DNA of 64,000 bases from assembly GCA_964017065.1 (NCBI GenBank), contig OZ024783.1, forward strand, positions 14,763,820 to 14,827,819, given 5' to 3'. Made by a program: the position numbers and the translations under genes. Positions 13,101-21,800 of this stretch are shown here, one piece after another (the first letter of the stretch is position 1; each line of letters opens with the position of its first letter). Below the pieces are notes generated by a model. That model was not told where the DNA came from. It saw only the letters and a list, made by a program, of their open reading frames with translations, and did not search any database. Source of the DNA: Haliclona indistincta (Eukaryota > Porifera > Demospongiae > Haplosclerida > Chalinidae).

Positions 13101-13272
13101 CAATCACTAGGAAAATGTTACGAATGCTTACTAATATATGAAGAGGAAGCTGCTTTTCTTCTTCTTTAAAGAGTATATAAATAAATTCATGACACTCATT
13201 TTGTAGTAACTTACCAACTGTTTGGGGTTTCATTTTTGGAAGTGGTTTTGCTAAAGCAAATGGAGTATTTTC
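877..13272 (-). CDS. Ankyrin-ROC-COR-Death domain protein, copy 1 (spliced, 9 visible exons, 5' end not found)
   Basis: Exons in coding order, with GT-AG borders and matching phases: about 13132-13272, 12971-13072, 12697-12798, 10956-11057, 9014-9112, 4686-4761, 2452-4551, 2341-2397, 877-1184. The first six encode ankyrin-type repeats, the large exon a ROC GTPase plus COR region, and the last a Death domain with stop at 877-879. The order ANK-ROC-COR-Death is that of the non-kinase part of death-associated protein kinase. Such proteins are cytoplasmic signalling GTPases that link to apoptosis or immune pathways through the Death domain; that role is inferred from family. No start exon is seen: the exon ending at 13272 has an acceptor before it, so an N-terminal part (possibly a kinase) lies upstream or is lost. 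Introns carry hAT, F1, F2, F5 and F6 elements, all away from the splice sites. Confidence 0.8.
1368..1622. mobile_element. F4 miniature inverted-repeat element, copy 1
   Basis: The terminal inverted repeats are TTTGACTTTCGCCACCTAAA at the left and its inverse ending GGTGGTGAAAGTCAAA at the right. The interior is rich in short CCTAAATTTAGG palindromes. The same element is at the same relative place in the second duplicon (41455-41710), so it was there before the segmental duplication. Confidence 0.75.
1733..2288 (-). mobile_element. F5 hairpin-ended element inserted in copy 1 only
   Basis: The right end carries GGCTCCGCCCACCAAGGCAT and the left end CACCAATGGTGCAG with TACCTCGGTGG, the two hairpin-bearing ends of family F5. 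The interior has the family block around the TGGCGATCTGGAC-like stretch and a CAGACAGACATAC simple repeat. The corresponding intron of copy 2 (41780-41900) lacks it. Confidence 0.72.
2341..2397 (-). CDS. 57-nt linker exon between COR and Death domains, copy 1
   Basis: A small exon is bounded by acceptor ttttgcag and donor gtgagt. It encodes a linker beginning SHLVESYSPAK and ending NPSI. Phases match both neighbours (G+CC before, A+GT after). The equivalent exon in copy 2 is 51 nt (41911-41961), a two-codon in-frame difference, which supports real coding use. Confidence 0.72.
2452..4551 (-). CDS. ROC GTPase plus COR exon, copy 1
   Basis: This is a single 2.1-kb exon of about 700 residues between acceptor cacattag and donor gtaagt. 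Visible GTPase motifs are the P-loop GAPGSGKTS about 20 residues in, the G3-type HLIDSGGQPSF near residue 190, and the G4-type LVGTHADKH near 280. The form DxGGQ with THxD is typical of ROC domains rather than of Ras or Rab. The part after them contains FTDPQCILSEV, a COR-like signature, and continues to a Cys/His-containing C-terminal segment. A Ser/Thr/Gln-rich low-complexity insert lies between the P-loop and G3 and is the part most changed in copy 2. The open frame runs 55 codons past the donor, which is read-through into the intron, not coding. Confidence 0.88.
4686..4761 (-). CDS. Partial ankyrin-repeat exon
   Basis: A 76-nt exon runs from acceptor ttcatag to donor gtgagt and encodes GKSPYNLAKQQKHADILAYM, the helix pair of an ankyrin repeat. 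It ends in phase 1 and joins the ROC exon as Ala-Asp. It is the last repeat before the GTPase and is absent upstream of copy 2. Confidence 0.72.
4770..5119. other. Intron sequence, nothing recognised
   Basis: This is intron DNA of the ankyrin-ROC gene between the 4686-4761 exon and the hAT element. It has a short GT-rich run near 4915. No exon or repeat family was recognised. Confidence 0.5.
5128..5691. mobile_element. Non-autonomous hAT-type element with 8-bp target duplication
   Basis: The element starts TAGGGACGAGCACAATATTC and ends with the inverse (GGAATATTGTGCGCGTCCCTT). It is flanked by the direct repeat CCAACCTC at 5120-5127 and 5692-5699. An 8-bp target duplication with a TAGGG-type terminus is the hAT signature. 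Subterminal ATTATTCCCA-like motifs recur at both ends. At 564 bp it holds only a transposase N-terminal fragment and so must have relied on a full-length element. Confidence 0.82.
5255..5581 (-). pseudogene. Remnant of hAT transposase-family N-terminus
   Basis: A 108-residue frame has an acidic Ser/Ala/Glu-rich stretch, then SLLSRLRAPQLAEIRSKR and PPKGKRPSKGRG. I recognise the LLSRL-AP...KR...PPKGK pattern from N-termini of invertebrate BED/hAT-type transposase proteins. Here it stops before the zinc finger and DDE part, just inside the element's left end. It could be a captured or internally deleted N-terminus, and expression is doubtful. Confidence 0.55.
6249..6674. mobile_element. Inner foldback element
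   Basis: The ends read AGAGCCAATTCTTGCTTAC and its inverse ending GTAAGCAAGTATTGGCTCT. Arms are about 170 bp around a 90-bp centre. Nothing coding was recognised. Confidence 0.72.
6672..7393. mobile_element. F2 foldback element flanked by TTAA
   Basis: It is bounded by TTAAGGTGGCGGTATACCC and the exact inverse at 7374-7393. TTAA at both borders suggests a TTAA target site. Each arm is about 340 bp. Both arms keep an open frame containing MSIVPTLFL..EYCATFQAAL on opposite strands. A second full copy is at 31131-31856. Confidence 0.78.
7970..8945 (+). mobile_element. F1 element, divergent copy lacking the 5' hairpin
   Basis: It matches the F1 body (GAAATTCTCCTGG, TTTTTAGCGAAACGG, AAGTGTTCGACGCCAT) and the foldback tail (TGTCACTGGCCCACAATGTA ... 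inverse near 8870), with many mismatches. It is the oldest-looking F1 copy in the window. Confidence 0.62.
9014..9112 (-). CDS. Single ankyrin-repeat exon (33 codons)
   Basis: Acceptor aattatag and donor gtaagg bound exactly 33 codons in phase 0, reading SWTACHYAVDKDNLEIVKLL then VVHGANIHLGDE. This is a full-length ankyrin repeat with the TA.HYA, LEIVKLL and GANI positions in place. Confidence 0.85.
9289..9990 (-). mobile_element. F5 hairpin-ended element, full length
   Basis: The left end is CACCAAAGGTGCAGATGCC plus TCGGTGG and the right end is GGCTCCGCCCACCGAGGCA, giving about 700 bp. The interior has the F5 blocks around CTCCAGATCGCCAGCAACAG and a CAGACAGATACA simple repeat. It lies in the intron between ankyrin exons at 9014 and 10956. 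Confidence 0.75.
9991..10437. other. Intron sequence with a short hairpin
   Basis: No coding sequence was recognised. A perfect hairpin CTCCAAACACATAATGTGTT-TGGAG lies near 10170-10195. Confidence 0.45.
10438..10565. repeat. Palindromic miniature element
   Basis: The arms GATCTAACTGACATGAACG ... inverse CGTTCTTGTCAGTTAGAT enclose a hairpin centre GCCCGAGGGC. The outer motif recurs at 10788 (GGATCTAACTGACACAAAC), indicating a repeated family. Confidence 0.6.
10566..10955. other. Intron sequence, nothing recognised
   Basis: AT-rich intron DNA. It contains one extra end motif of the preceding palindromic family at about 10788 and no recognisable exon. Confidence 0.4.
10956..11057 (-). CDS. Single ankyrin-repeat exon (34 codons)
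   Basis: Acceptor catgtag and donor gtaagt bound 34 codons in phase 0, including GKTCLMLAAINGHISTVKYL and DINAKDI. This is a canonical ankyrin repeat. Family F6 begins about 30 bp upstream in the intron. Confidence 0.85.
11085..11930. mobile_element. F6 element with TGTTAC(A/G)GACCG termini
   Basis: The ends are TGTTACAGACCGATTTA and the inverse AAAATGGTCCGTAACA. Subterminal GGCCGGCCCATTTCAAAGCC motifs occur at both ends. A 300-bp end fragment in the opposite orientation lies at 22490-22785. No coding frame was recognised. Confidence 0.65.
11936..12470 (-). mobile_element. F1 element, 5'-truncated, reverse orientation
   Basis: It contains the complete F1 foldback tail (arms from GATTTCTATC to its inverse GATAGAAATC) and about 170 bp of the F1 body up to the TTATTATTAACAATAAT stretch. 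The 5' hairpin end is missing. Confidence 0.7.
12697..12798 (-). CDS. Single ankyrin-repeat exon (34 codons)
   Basis: Acceptor atttcag and donor gtgaga bound 34 codons in phase 0, beginning DGRTALLVVTSKGILLIVKY and ending ADVNAVDH. It is an ankyrin repeat with the usual G-TAL start and D-VNA turn. Confidence 0.84.
12971..13072 (-). CDS. Ankyrin-like exon (34 codons)
   Basis: Acceptor ttatacag and donor gtgagt bound 34 codons in phase 0. They read QLHTVCDDSYVSQGQVRSFI and EKGADPNWKNQS. The GADPN turn and the spacing fit an ankyrin repeat, although the first helix is divergent. Confidence 0.75.
13132..13272 (-). CDS. Most upstream visible exon of the ankyrin gene
   Basis: A 47-codon exon runs between acceptor atcacag and donor gtaagc (left border within 1 bp). 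It reads ENTPFALAKPL and continues to KQLPLHIL, a half-ankyrin pattern at each end. The acceptor shows that at least one more exon lies upstream; I could not find it between here and 18800. Confidence 0.6.
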
Positions 13273-13357
13273 CTGTGATAATAGTACATTCATGGAATGG
13301 CAGGGGCGAGCCTGAGCATTGACATCTCGTTAGTGTATAGTTGTGTATAACACATTA

Positions 13358-14535
13358 TTAGGGAGGCACGGTAGTGCCTCCCTGTGTAGGGTTGAACGGG
13401 AAAACAAGATGGCGGCTACATACAATGTATTAGCGATCAAACACTGATATTACGCCAGGTGATGAATTGTATACGCCAAAAGACACCTAAATCTGCTCTC
13501 TGTCGTTGCCCCATCTTACAGTAGCAAGGAGATCGCTCGAAATTGTTACTAAAGTGACGAACCTGGAAACGGTGAAAATCGAGTTACGTCATCTCCGTTT
13601 TCTTCTTTCTTCTTTCTTTCTTCAGCGCGCCTAGCGCCTTTATGCGAGCAATGCCGAGACCAAAACACCCACGAACAGTCGTAAAATTCTTCTGGCAGGT
13701 GCCTTTTGAACTTTGTTTTTAGTGAAACGACGATATAAATTCAGCGATTTCTCGATCGTGATCCATTGCCAGCTAAGTGTTAGACGCCATTATTGTGATT
13801 ACGCAATACGCACGTGACCAAGCAGTGGTTAGCGCACGTGACCAAGCACTAGCTTGAGTATCGTCACGCCGTATGGATCATAGACAACACATTATTTGTC
13901 TGGAGCCTTCAAAGAACGGTAAGCTCGTATAGGATCACCATTCTGTGCTTGCCAGATAATTACAACCGCCGTACAGGTCTACAAGCAAGTGTGGGCGGGG
14001 CTCGTATCCACTGCATGCATGCATGCGTAGGCGAGCTGATATTAGCTACAAGCACTGGCTACAAGTTTAAGACATTATTGTTAATAATAAAAAGCCATCA
14101 GCAACAGGAAAACTAAACCAATGGTGGAAACAAAGACAGCTCAGTAAGTGCATGATACAAACAAGAAAATTAAAAAGGATTTCTATTGAAATCAAAAGGA
14201 TGTAGGGTTGTGAAATCTACCACTGGTCCACAATGTAAACTATCAAGGAACAAGCATGGAATAGTAACACATCGTCACTTGCTAACAGACCATACATCCC
14301 TACATCAGCGGCTGTCACAAGCTGAATGCACGTCAGGTGTCAGTCAACAGCAACTAGGTGAACTAGCTATAGCCAACCACAGCAGCCACTGATGTAGGGA
14401 TCTATGGTCTGTTAGCAAGTCATTCGTGTTACTATTCCATGCTTGTTCCTTGTTAGTTTACATTGTGGACCAGTGGTAGATTTCAAAACCCTACATCCTT
14501 TTGATTTCGATAGAAATCTTTTTAAATTTCTTTAA
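13358..14535 (+). mobile_element. F1 element, full length
   Basis: It begins with the perfect hairpin AGGGAGGCACGGTAGTGCC-TCCCT, followed by GTTGAACGGGAAAACAAGAT and a TTCTTTC-rich tract. It ends in the long foldback with arms ending CCCTACATCAGCGGCTG and its inverse. Length is about 1.18 kb with no transposase, so it is non-autonomous. Confidence 0.78.
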
Positions 14536-15540
14536 TTATTATTTGCACCAGGTTATATGGTGAGTCCAGATTTTAGTAGATACATGTAATTAAGTCTGTA
14601 TTATGTGAACATCAGACAGATTTTTTGTGCTATAATGTTAATATTTAACAGCGCTAATGGGTTTGTTGATGGTGAATAGAATCAATAGTTTGGTTATGTT
14701 TAGATATGGTGCATTTTCTCCAACTATCTCTTGCTGAGTGTGTTCCTTGCCTAGGCGTCATGGGAACAATGTACCGGAAGATGTGATGAGTAGGGTTCCT
14801 TGGTCTCCTCACTCACTGCAGGCTCTACTGCTATCACACACGAGCTCATTAGTAGCGATGTCAGAAGGGTCCGAAATTTTTCAATTTTCATCGGTCCCCG
14901 TAGTATATGTGTATTTGAGATCCGGACGGTCCGTTTTTTTCTGCAAGCTGTAACTTCGTACGAGAAACTGCAATCTTAACGAGTCTTGGTATACAAAGCA
15001 AGGACACATCAAGCTATCCATCCATAGTGTTTATGGTTAGACTCTCTTCTGTGGTGATTTTTGCAGCTGAGGTTTGTCTACACGTTCACAGAGTGTAATT
15101 GAAGTTGACATTGTACAACTTCCGGAGTTTGCAGCTCTTTAGCGCTTTCAAGATTGCAATTGGCTGTGAAACATATTTTGAGGACTGTCTGAACCTTAAG
15201 GAAATCCGAGGCACCAATATTATCATGTACATCACCATCTCCAAATACATTTTTCAAAATATACTTGAAAAATATATCCGATTTTTATACCCGAAATATA
15301 CTCTTCCCGATTTTTTCAAAATTCATGAAATAGTGCATTTTCCGCAAGCTGTATCTTCATACAAAAAGCTGAACTATTAATGAATCTTGGTGTACTAAGT
15401 AAGAACATATCAAACTATCGTGTTATTAGTTTGAATCTATTGCACGATGAATTTTTGCGCTGACTTTTAGGACGGAATAGAACGGAATTGAAGGCACGCA
15501 ATGGACCACGCTCTCTAATTGGATGCAATAGAATAATACG
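14536..15540. repeat. Two diverged tandem copies of a 130-bp unit
   Basis: Blocks 14936-15070 and 15338-15465 align (GCAAGCTGTAACTTC versus GCAAGCTGTATCTTC, AATCTTGGTGTAC, ATTTTTGCGCTGA). The rest is AT-rich. Open frames here are short and show no family resemblance. Confidence 0.5.
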
Positions 15541-15549
15541 GTAGAAAAA

Positions 15550-15626
15550 ATTTTAAGGTAAAAGTTAAGGTAGCTTGATCAAAAGTTAACCAAGCTACCT
15601 TAACTTTTGATCAAGGTAGCTTGGTT
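15550..15626. repeat. Short multi-stem hairpin
   Basis: AAGGTAGCTTG(ATCAAAAGTTAA) units occur in both orientations, giving a near-perfect stem. Confidence 0.55.
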
Positions 15627-16209
15627 CAAACAGCACCAATTTTGACGAAATAAGGTTTGTTCGAAAGCTCTTTGCATCCTTGTTCAAGCAGTGACTAAGA
15701 TAAGCAGACTACAAAAAGCATGTCATGCCGCACTATACCTACTGCAAGCCTGATAAAAACACTGCTGTGCTATTTGGGTAGTCAGCTGTTTGTCATTAAT
15801 AATAGGCATTATGATAAGAAGGGATGGCCGATTTAAGTTGTGGTATGTTGTGTTTGAGTATAAAGGAATAGTGAAGACCACATTGAGTTCTGTTATCTTC
15901 ATCTGACGTCTTCTAATTTGGCCCTGCTCCTCCCATTTTCCATTCTTTCATTGTCTTATTCTCGTTTCCTTTTGAGTCATTTCCTCCCTAACATGACCAG
16001 CTTGCACAGCCTTGCAGCAAGGCTAACAGCATGGTTCCATCACCAGAAACTGAACCTGTGAACCTGTGAGCATCAAGTTGCGCAATCCGTGGATTGCACA
16101 CGAGTCGTACAATCCTTGAATTGCAGGCGCAAAGCTTGGATCCATGCTTCGAGCAGCGCAATCAATGGATTGTCCCGATCCACAGTTTGCGCATAACACA
16201 TAGCCACGT
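15627..16209. other. Unassigned sequence
   Basis: No gene was recognised. Short repeated motifs around CAATCCATGGATTG and TTGCGC occur at 16080-16200, suggesting a degenerate palindrome. Confidence 0.4.
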
Positions 16210-16212
16210 CCC

Positions 16213-16390
16213 TGATAGAGAGCCTGGTACTCATTGCATGCGCATGCGTTAATTATGTCCAAATATGGCATGATTTTACCGAATCAATTGAATGGCATGA
16301 TTCGGCGAATTCAACAGATTCGGTGAAAATCTTAGCTTATTTGGACATAATTAACGCATGCGCATGCAATGCATACTAGGCTCTCTGTTG
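16213..16390. mobile_element. Miniature inverted-repeat element, 175 bp
   Basis: The ends GAGAGCCTGGTACTCATTGC and inverse GCAATGCATACTAGGCTCTC each extend through the GCATGCGCATGCGTTAATTA stretch to give arms of about 48 bp. The centre is short and AT-rich. Confidence 0.72.
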
Positions 16391-17300
16391 AGAGCCTGGG
16401 AATGAGGCTACATTAAAACAATAAATGTATGGTTCCTCTTCATGTAATATCTGATGATTGGAGATTTACATTGGAGATCACTCGCTTTCGGTCTCGTAGC
16501 CAAAATAGCTCACTCGGGCTCCACCCTCGTGCACTATTTTTGGCTACTCGACCGGAAGCTTGTTAATATGCATTAACTGGGCGCTGGTACATCTTAAACC
16601 GAAACGGCAGGGAATACATCATCTCTCCTAGAAGTGTGTAAGAATAAGAGAGGAGTGGTAAACACTGCCGATAGTAGGGAACAATATTTTGATGTTGGGA
16701 TTAAAGATGGAGCAAAAGGAGACTCGGCAGCAAAACTGCTTCACCGCAGCAAGAATGCTCACTTGGGCCAATTCTCTCTGGAGAAGCCAATCATAACCGT
16801 ACTGCTGAGGGTTATTTCCAGTAGCACCCAGTTAAAATGCTGATTTATTACGTAGAGGTAGCCAAGGATTCGACGGTTGGCAACGAGATGAGACTCCTCG
16901 ATGGCTCGATCAAATGAACCTGCATCAAAAAAGCGCAAACTGAATTAGTGCCGGCTTCCCGGTGCCTACGAATCGCCACCACTACTTTCAGACACTGGAA
17001 CAGAGATGCCTGTCAAGACAGACCAGAAAGCACGAAACATGGTAATGTGTGTTTTCAAGCTTGGAAAGATGAGTTAAATGGCGATATGCATGCAGTAGAA
17101 TACTACAGCTAGGGATTTCTACAGCTACAGCATTTCTGAATTCTACAGCTAGGGCTTGCAATTCTTTTGTCTATGCCTCATTGTTTGATTTTGGCACATA
17201 ATTTTGTCACCTTTCTAACAAAGGATTTAACAGTAAGATATTTTTCATATCGTACCAGCATTCTGGTACGACATGGGAAATATTGTACTGTGAAATCCTG
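16391..17300. other. Unassigned sequence between repeats
   Basis: A 69-residue frame (16634-16843) and a short frame with a basic KKRKL motif near 16900 are visible. Neither resembles a family I know and neither has clear splice signals. A GTACCAGCATTCTGGTAC hairpin lies near 17255. Confidence 0.35.
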
Positions 17301-18117
17301 GCGACCTAGGTGATATGGCGGTATACCGTCTGGGCGTGGCTGCAGTGGTTTTGAAAACAGCTCGCTATCCAGCTAGAATACAAAACTAAGCGCCAAAAAC
17401 CAGCTACATGTCGAGAAGATAGGTAAACAAAGCTATTTTGCAAGTATCTCGAATGCACCTCGTACCATCGCCAGATACACAGCCCATCAAGATCGATGAT
17501 CCATTCGCCAAATATCTCTCCACGGGAGTCTTCAAGCAAGGTAAAACAGTATTCACGATGCTTTAACAGTTTTCCCGAGGGCCAGACGAAGAGTTTTTCC
17601 TGATAGATTCTTTGATTTTTTCTAAAATCGCAAAATACCGTAAAACAAGCCCCTGAGCTGCACCGACAACTGCGTGTTCTCGAGCATAAACTGCAATACG
17701 AGTCGATATTCAAAAAATCTCTTTGTCTGGCCCTCCGTTTGATACTGTAGAAGATGCGCCGGTCTTTATTGCATAAAGCAAATGCACTTGTAGTGCTATT
17801 TTTGGCGAATGGTGACAGCATCCATTACCCCAAAAGCAATGCCACGCCTTCGTCAATTCTTTTTCACTGCAATCCTTCCTGAACTAGCGACTCCTCGAAT
17901 CCACAACTGAGGGATAAGAGAACCTTCAGCGTGGCTCGACAGAGAATCTTTGAACAAGAAGACAGAACACTTCTAAGTTCTAAATCCAGCAGTGCAGTGC
18001 GCAGTGTGATCCCTTATTATTCATTTTATTTCAAAATTTCATTTACGGTAACGCACTGTGACGTCATACACACCGCCTATAACGCAGCACGCGCGTAACG
18101 GTATACCGCCACCTTAA
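17301..18117. mobile_element. F2-end element, non-foldback interior
   Basis: The left end is GATATGGCGGTATACCGTC and the right end ACGGTATACCGCCACCTTAA, the F2 terminus. The interior has no long foldback and holds a 171-codon minus-strand frame (17306-17821) of unknown character. That frame runs off through the terminal repeat, which argues against it being a real gene. Confidence 0.55.
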
Positions 18118-18755
18118 GGTGGCGGGATACCAGAATTAATGATATTCATGACTTTAGCAAGTATCTTTATTTTCTAGCCATCGGTATGTATACAGACAGA
18201 CTAGCAGAGTGCAGTTTGCTTGTCTATCAATAGACTTTGGCCATATCAAGTTTCAGCCACGCAGTGTTAGCCATAGCGGAAAGACGAGCCCGCTCGGTGG
18301 CGACCAAGAACAATCGGTTGGGGACATTTTTCTTTAGTTGTGTGAAGATTTCGAAGCTAAAACTGTTCCAGCAAGCTCATCTGCCATCTGTGCAAAAACG
18401 GGTGCATGGATTCCGTCGAACAATGTTCATCAGTACGCGGTATTACAGCTGTGTCGCTGCCTGGCATCACGAGTGTGTTGCTATAATATCGCGTACAACC
18501 ATCGATCGGCGAAATGCATGCAAAAGTTTTTGCGCAGATGGCAGATGAGCTTGCTGGAGCAATTTTAGCTTCGAACTCTAAAGAAAAATGTCCCTGACCG
18601 ATTGTTCTTGGTCGCCACTGGGCGGGCTCGTCTTTCCGCTATGGCCAACGCTGAAGCTTGATATGGTTGAAGTCTATCGATAGACAACTCTGCTAGTCTG
18701 TCTGTATAAATAGGCTAGAAAATAAAGATACTTGCTAAAGTCATGAATATAAATA
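18113..18755. mobile_element. Foldback element abutting the F2-end element
   Basis: It begins TTAAGGTGGCGGGATACCAG. The left arm 18125-18400 and right arm 18520-18755 are inverted copies (AAGTATCTTTATTTTCTAGCC and inverse, CTGTCTGTATA, GGACATTTTTCTTTAG). The right terminus lacks the GGTATACC end, so it is truncated there. Confidence 0.68.
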
Positions 18756-18799
18756 AATAACTACAATACATCATACGAGGCATACTAAATGTTACTCAC

Positions 18800-18841
18800 T
18801 GATTTCTTCTCTAAGGTTCGGCGAGCAAGGCTCATGAATGC
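18800..18841 (-). CDS. RabA exon 6 (C-terminal helix)
   Basis: It follows acceptor ctcaaag, encodes AFMSLARRTLEKKS and ends at a consensus gtgagt donor. It matches the last helix of Rab8/10-type proteins (AFFTLARDIK). The prenylated tail would be on a further exon not located here. Confidence 0.65.
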
Positions 18842-21800
18842 CTTTGAGATACATGTAGAAAAAGGAAAAAAACATTCAAGGTTTAAACAGGAGCATATCG
18901 AGCCGGCGAAAGAGCATGCAACTCTGTACTCCAAACATGGTCCTCAAGCTTAAATATACTGTACAGTGGGTAATTTGGAGGGTCAAAATTTTGGTGAATG
19001 ACCAAGATTTTGCATTTTGGCAAATTTAATTTTGGCATCAAGAGCCTGGCTCACGTATTACTGAATTAGAAAAAGCAGATTTTGGAGAATGTATTTTGGC
19101 GAATTCTTGACGATTCGCGAAATTCGCCAAAGTTTCCTCTCACCAAAATTACCCGCTATACGGTAGCGATTGCTTTTAAGGAATAAACTTGCGTGCAATT
19201 AACCCCTGAGAAACTGGGCGTACACTGTGGTAGAAGGAGCCCGCCCCAGCGATTTTCCCTATTTAAAATTTAAACTCAACTGATTACTATAGAACCTTCT
19301 AGATAATTCCTTTCCTTTCTCTCTATGTATAGACCTTACTTGACAATTCTAGATTATTCTTCTTCTAGAAACTTCTCTTTACTATAAATACCCTTCTTTT
19401 TGTAATGTAAAATCAGTTACCAATTTAGCTCCATTTCTTTGAGTTATCAGTTCTACGTCGAAAACGTCTAATACGAGCAACTACCCCTTGGCTCTATCAC
19501 ATACACATCGTGATCAAACACACTGTATATGTACTGTAAAATGAAACTTTCCTGTGACGGCGTACTAGACAAGGCACTCCAAGAGTTCCCCAAGCGAAGA
19601 CGAGCGCTACCCACGAGCATGGATTTCGGCGTATATAGAGTTGCATGCTCCCTTGTGCATGTCGTCTCGATGGGCTCCTGTTTAAATTAAACACCATTAC
19701 ATGATGAACTAATAGCGAGTTTAGTGATGACAGCACAATTTTACACACTCAATAATTTTTCGTTTTTTGTGTCTTAACCCTTTACTTACTGAATCATTTT
19801 GACAAAAATTTGACTTGCTCTAAACTGACAGTATGCCCTGCAGTACGCTAGCTGTTCCAAACCAGCATGTTTTCTCCTGGCATGTCAAAGTGTACGACCA
19901 ATTAAGTACTAAACTCTGAGTTGGCCACTCCCACTTCAAAACTGAAGCCACTTAAGTGCTGCAACCTCATCATTTTCCAGCTATATTATAATTTTGGTCT
20001 TCCTTTAGTCCTGGTAACTGATACAAAACCTGGTGTGAGCAGAATAGACCATAATCTATGCCAAAGTATGTATTTCCAGGCATCCTGAAGCCCTAAAACA
20101 GCGAGACCCGGGGCTCTGCCACTTCGAATTTAAGCACTTAACCAGTTCCAAAGTGGGAGTGGCCAACTTGAAGTTTAGCACATGGTCATAAATTTTGACA
20201 CATAATTATATCAGTAGAAAACGGTGCTAGCTTGGAACAGCTAGTGTACTGCATGTTATAGAAAATTGCAAGACAAACTACATGTACCAATTTAGAGCAA
20301 GTCAAATTTTCGACAAAATAATTCAGGAACTAAAGAGTTAATCACCTTAAAATCCTTCACTATCTATTTCTTCATAAAATGATTTGAAATGATGTATATG
20401 AATCCGTCGATTGTTCACCTCACGCTCAGACAGAGTAAAACGGACATATTTGGGGTAGGAGTCACTATTCATCTAGGACGTATGGGAGATGTTTTATGCC
20501 CATTATCAGCACTTCTAGCTTATCTGGCAGTCTGACCTTCAACTCCCGGCCTGCTATCTCTACTTAGTTCTAGTGCTCTGTTGTCACGACAAGTTTTAAT
20601 CACTGAAAATCGCTGTGCTCTCGCTTCGGCAGGGTTAGACACCTCGTTGTTTAATGGACACAGTTTTAGATTGGTGCAGCCACTTCGGCTGCTCTAGCGG
20701 GAGTTCCAGATTCCACAATACAGCAGATGGGGAGGTGGAAATCATCAGCATTCACACGCTATTTGCGTCCTCCAGTACAAAGCATGGCTGCTCTCTCAAG
20801 TCGACTGATTGGACAGTAACATCTTATCCCTCCTTGGGCTACGTCGAATCATACAATAACTATTACTTAATCAGCTATCAATCCCAGCTTACATGTGGAC
20901 CTAAAATGAAATTCATTGCCTAATTATGATGGAGAATTCCATTTTGCATTGCGCTAATGAGTGTTATGAAATTGCAAATTGTCTAGTAACTTACCAAATC
21001 AACATTATCATCGTTCTTGGCACTTGTCTCAATGAACATGGCATCAATCGTATCAGCGTACTAAATAACAACATAAAATATATTCTGTTGGTAATCATAG
21101 AACATTGATGTAATGTATGAACTAGAGTGGAATCTCTCTAAGGCAGGCACCATTGGGACCAAAAAATTTCCATTATAGAGAGGGTGTCCTCTAGTAAGGA
21201 TTTTATAATACATTATGTCGGCTACATTTGGGATTCAGTAACTAAGTGTCCATTATAGAGGGATGAGGGGTGTCTGCTAACAGGAGTTCCACAGTATGTG
21301 TACTCACCTCTTGACCTTGCTCAGTTTTTACTTGTCGTTCTCTATCAAGATCGCTTTTGTTACCCACTATCATGACTGGCTGTTCATCAGCATGCTTCAG
21401 AAAGTTATGTGTATCAATAACAAATGAAGCAGTTAAGTTACGCAGTAAAAGCGTATTTACATCATTCCAGTCCAATCAAAAGAAAATTAATGATTTCTAA
21501 CAATATCAAAAGGATTTATATAGGGATGATAATGAAGAATCTAAAAACTAACTTCACAAGGCACAGTCAAGTAGAATTTCATTACTGGGAGTTCTGTTCT
21601 GGAAATTACATGCATAATGGCGCCAGAGAAAGAAGAAAGAGAAACTCAATTATAGCAATACGCTTGAGCAAGAGCATATAGAGTCGTAAAGCGGCGAGAA
21701 GGCATGCAACTACTACAAATGGCGAATTGTAAACTGTTAAAAGCTTATAACTTTAATTAAAAATTAATAATTATTGAGTGGATTTGAGAAAAGGGGTCAC

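Noticed and set aside
17306..17821. 171-codon minus-strand frame
   Set aside because: It runs into an F2 terminal repeat, has biased composition and resembles no family I know.
19220..19490. LTR retrotransposon
   Set aside because: Only a vague LTR-like layout; no partner LTR, primer site, target duplication or gag/pol remnant. Listed as a weak feature only.
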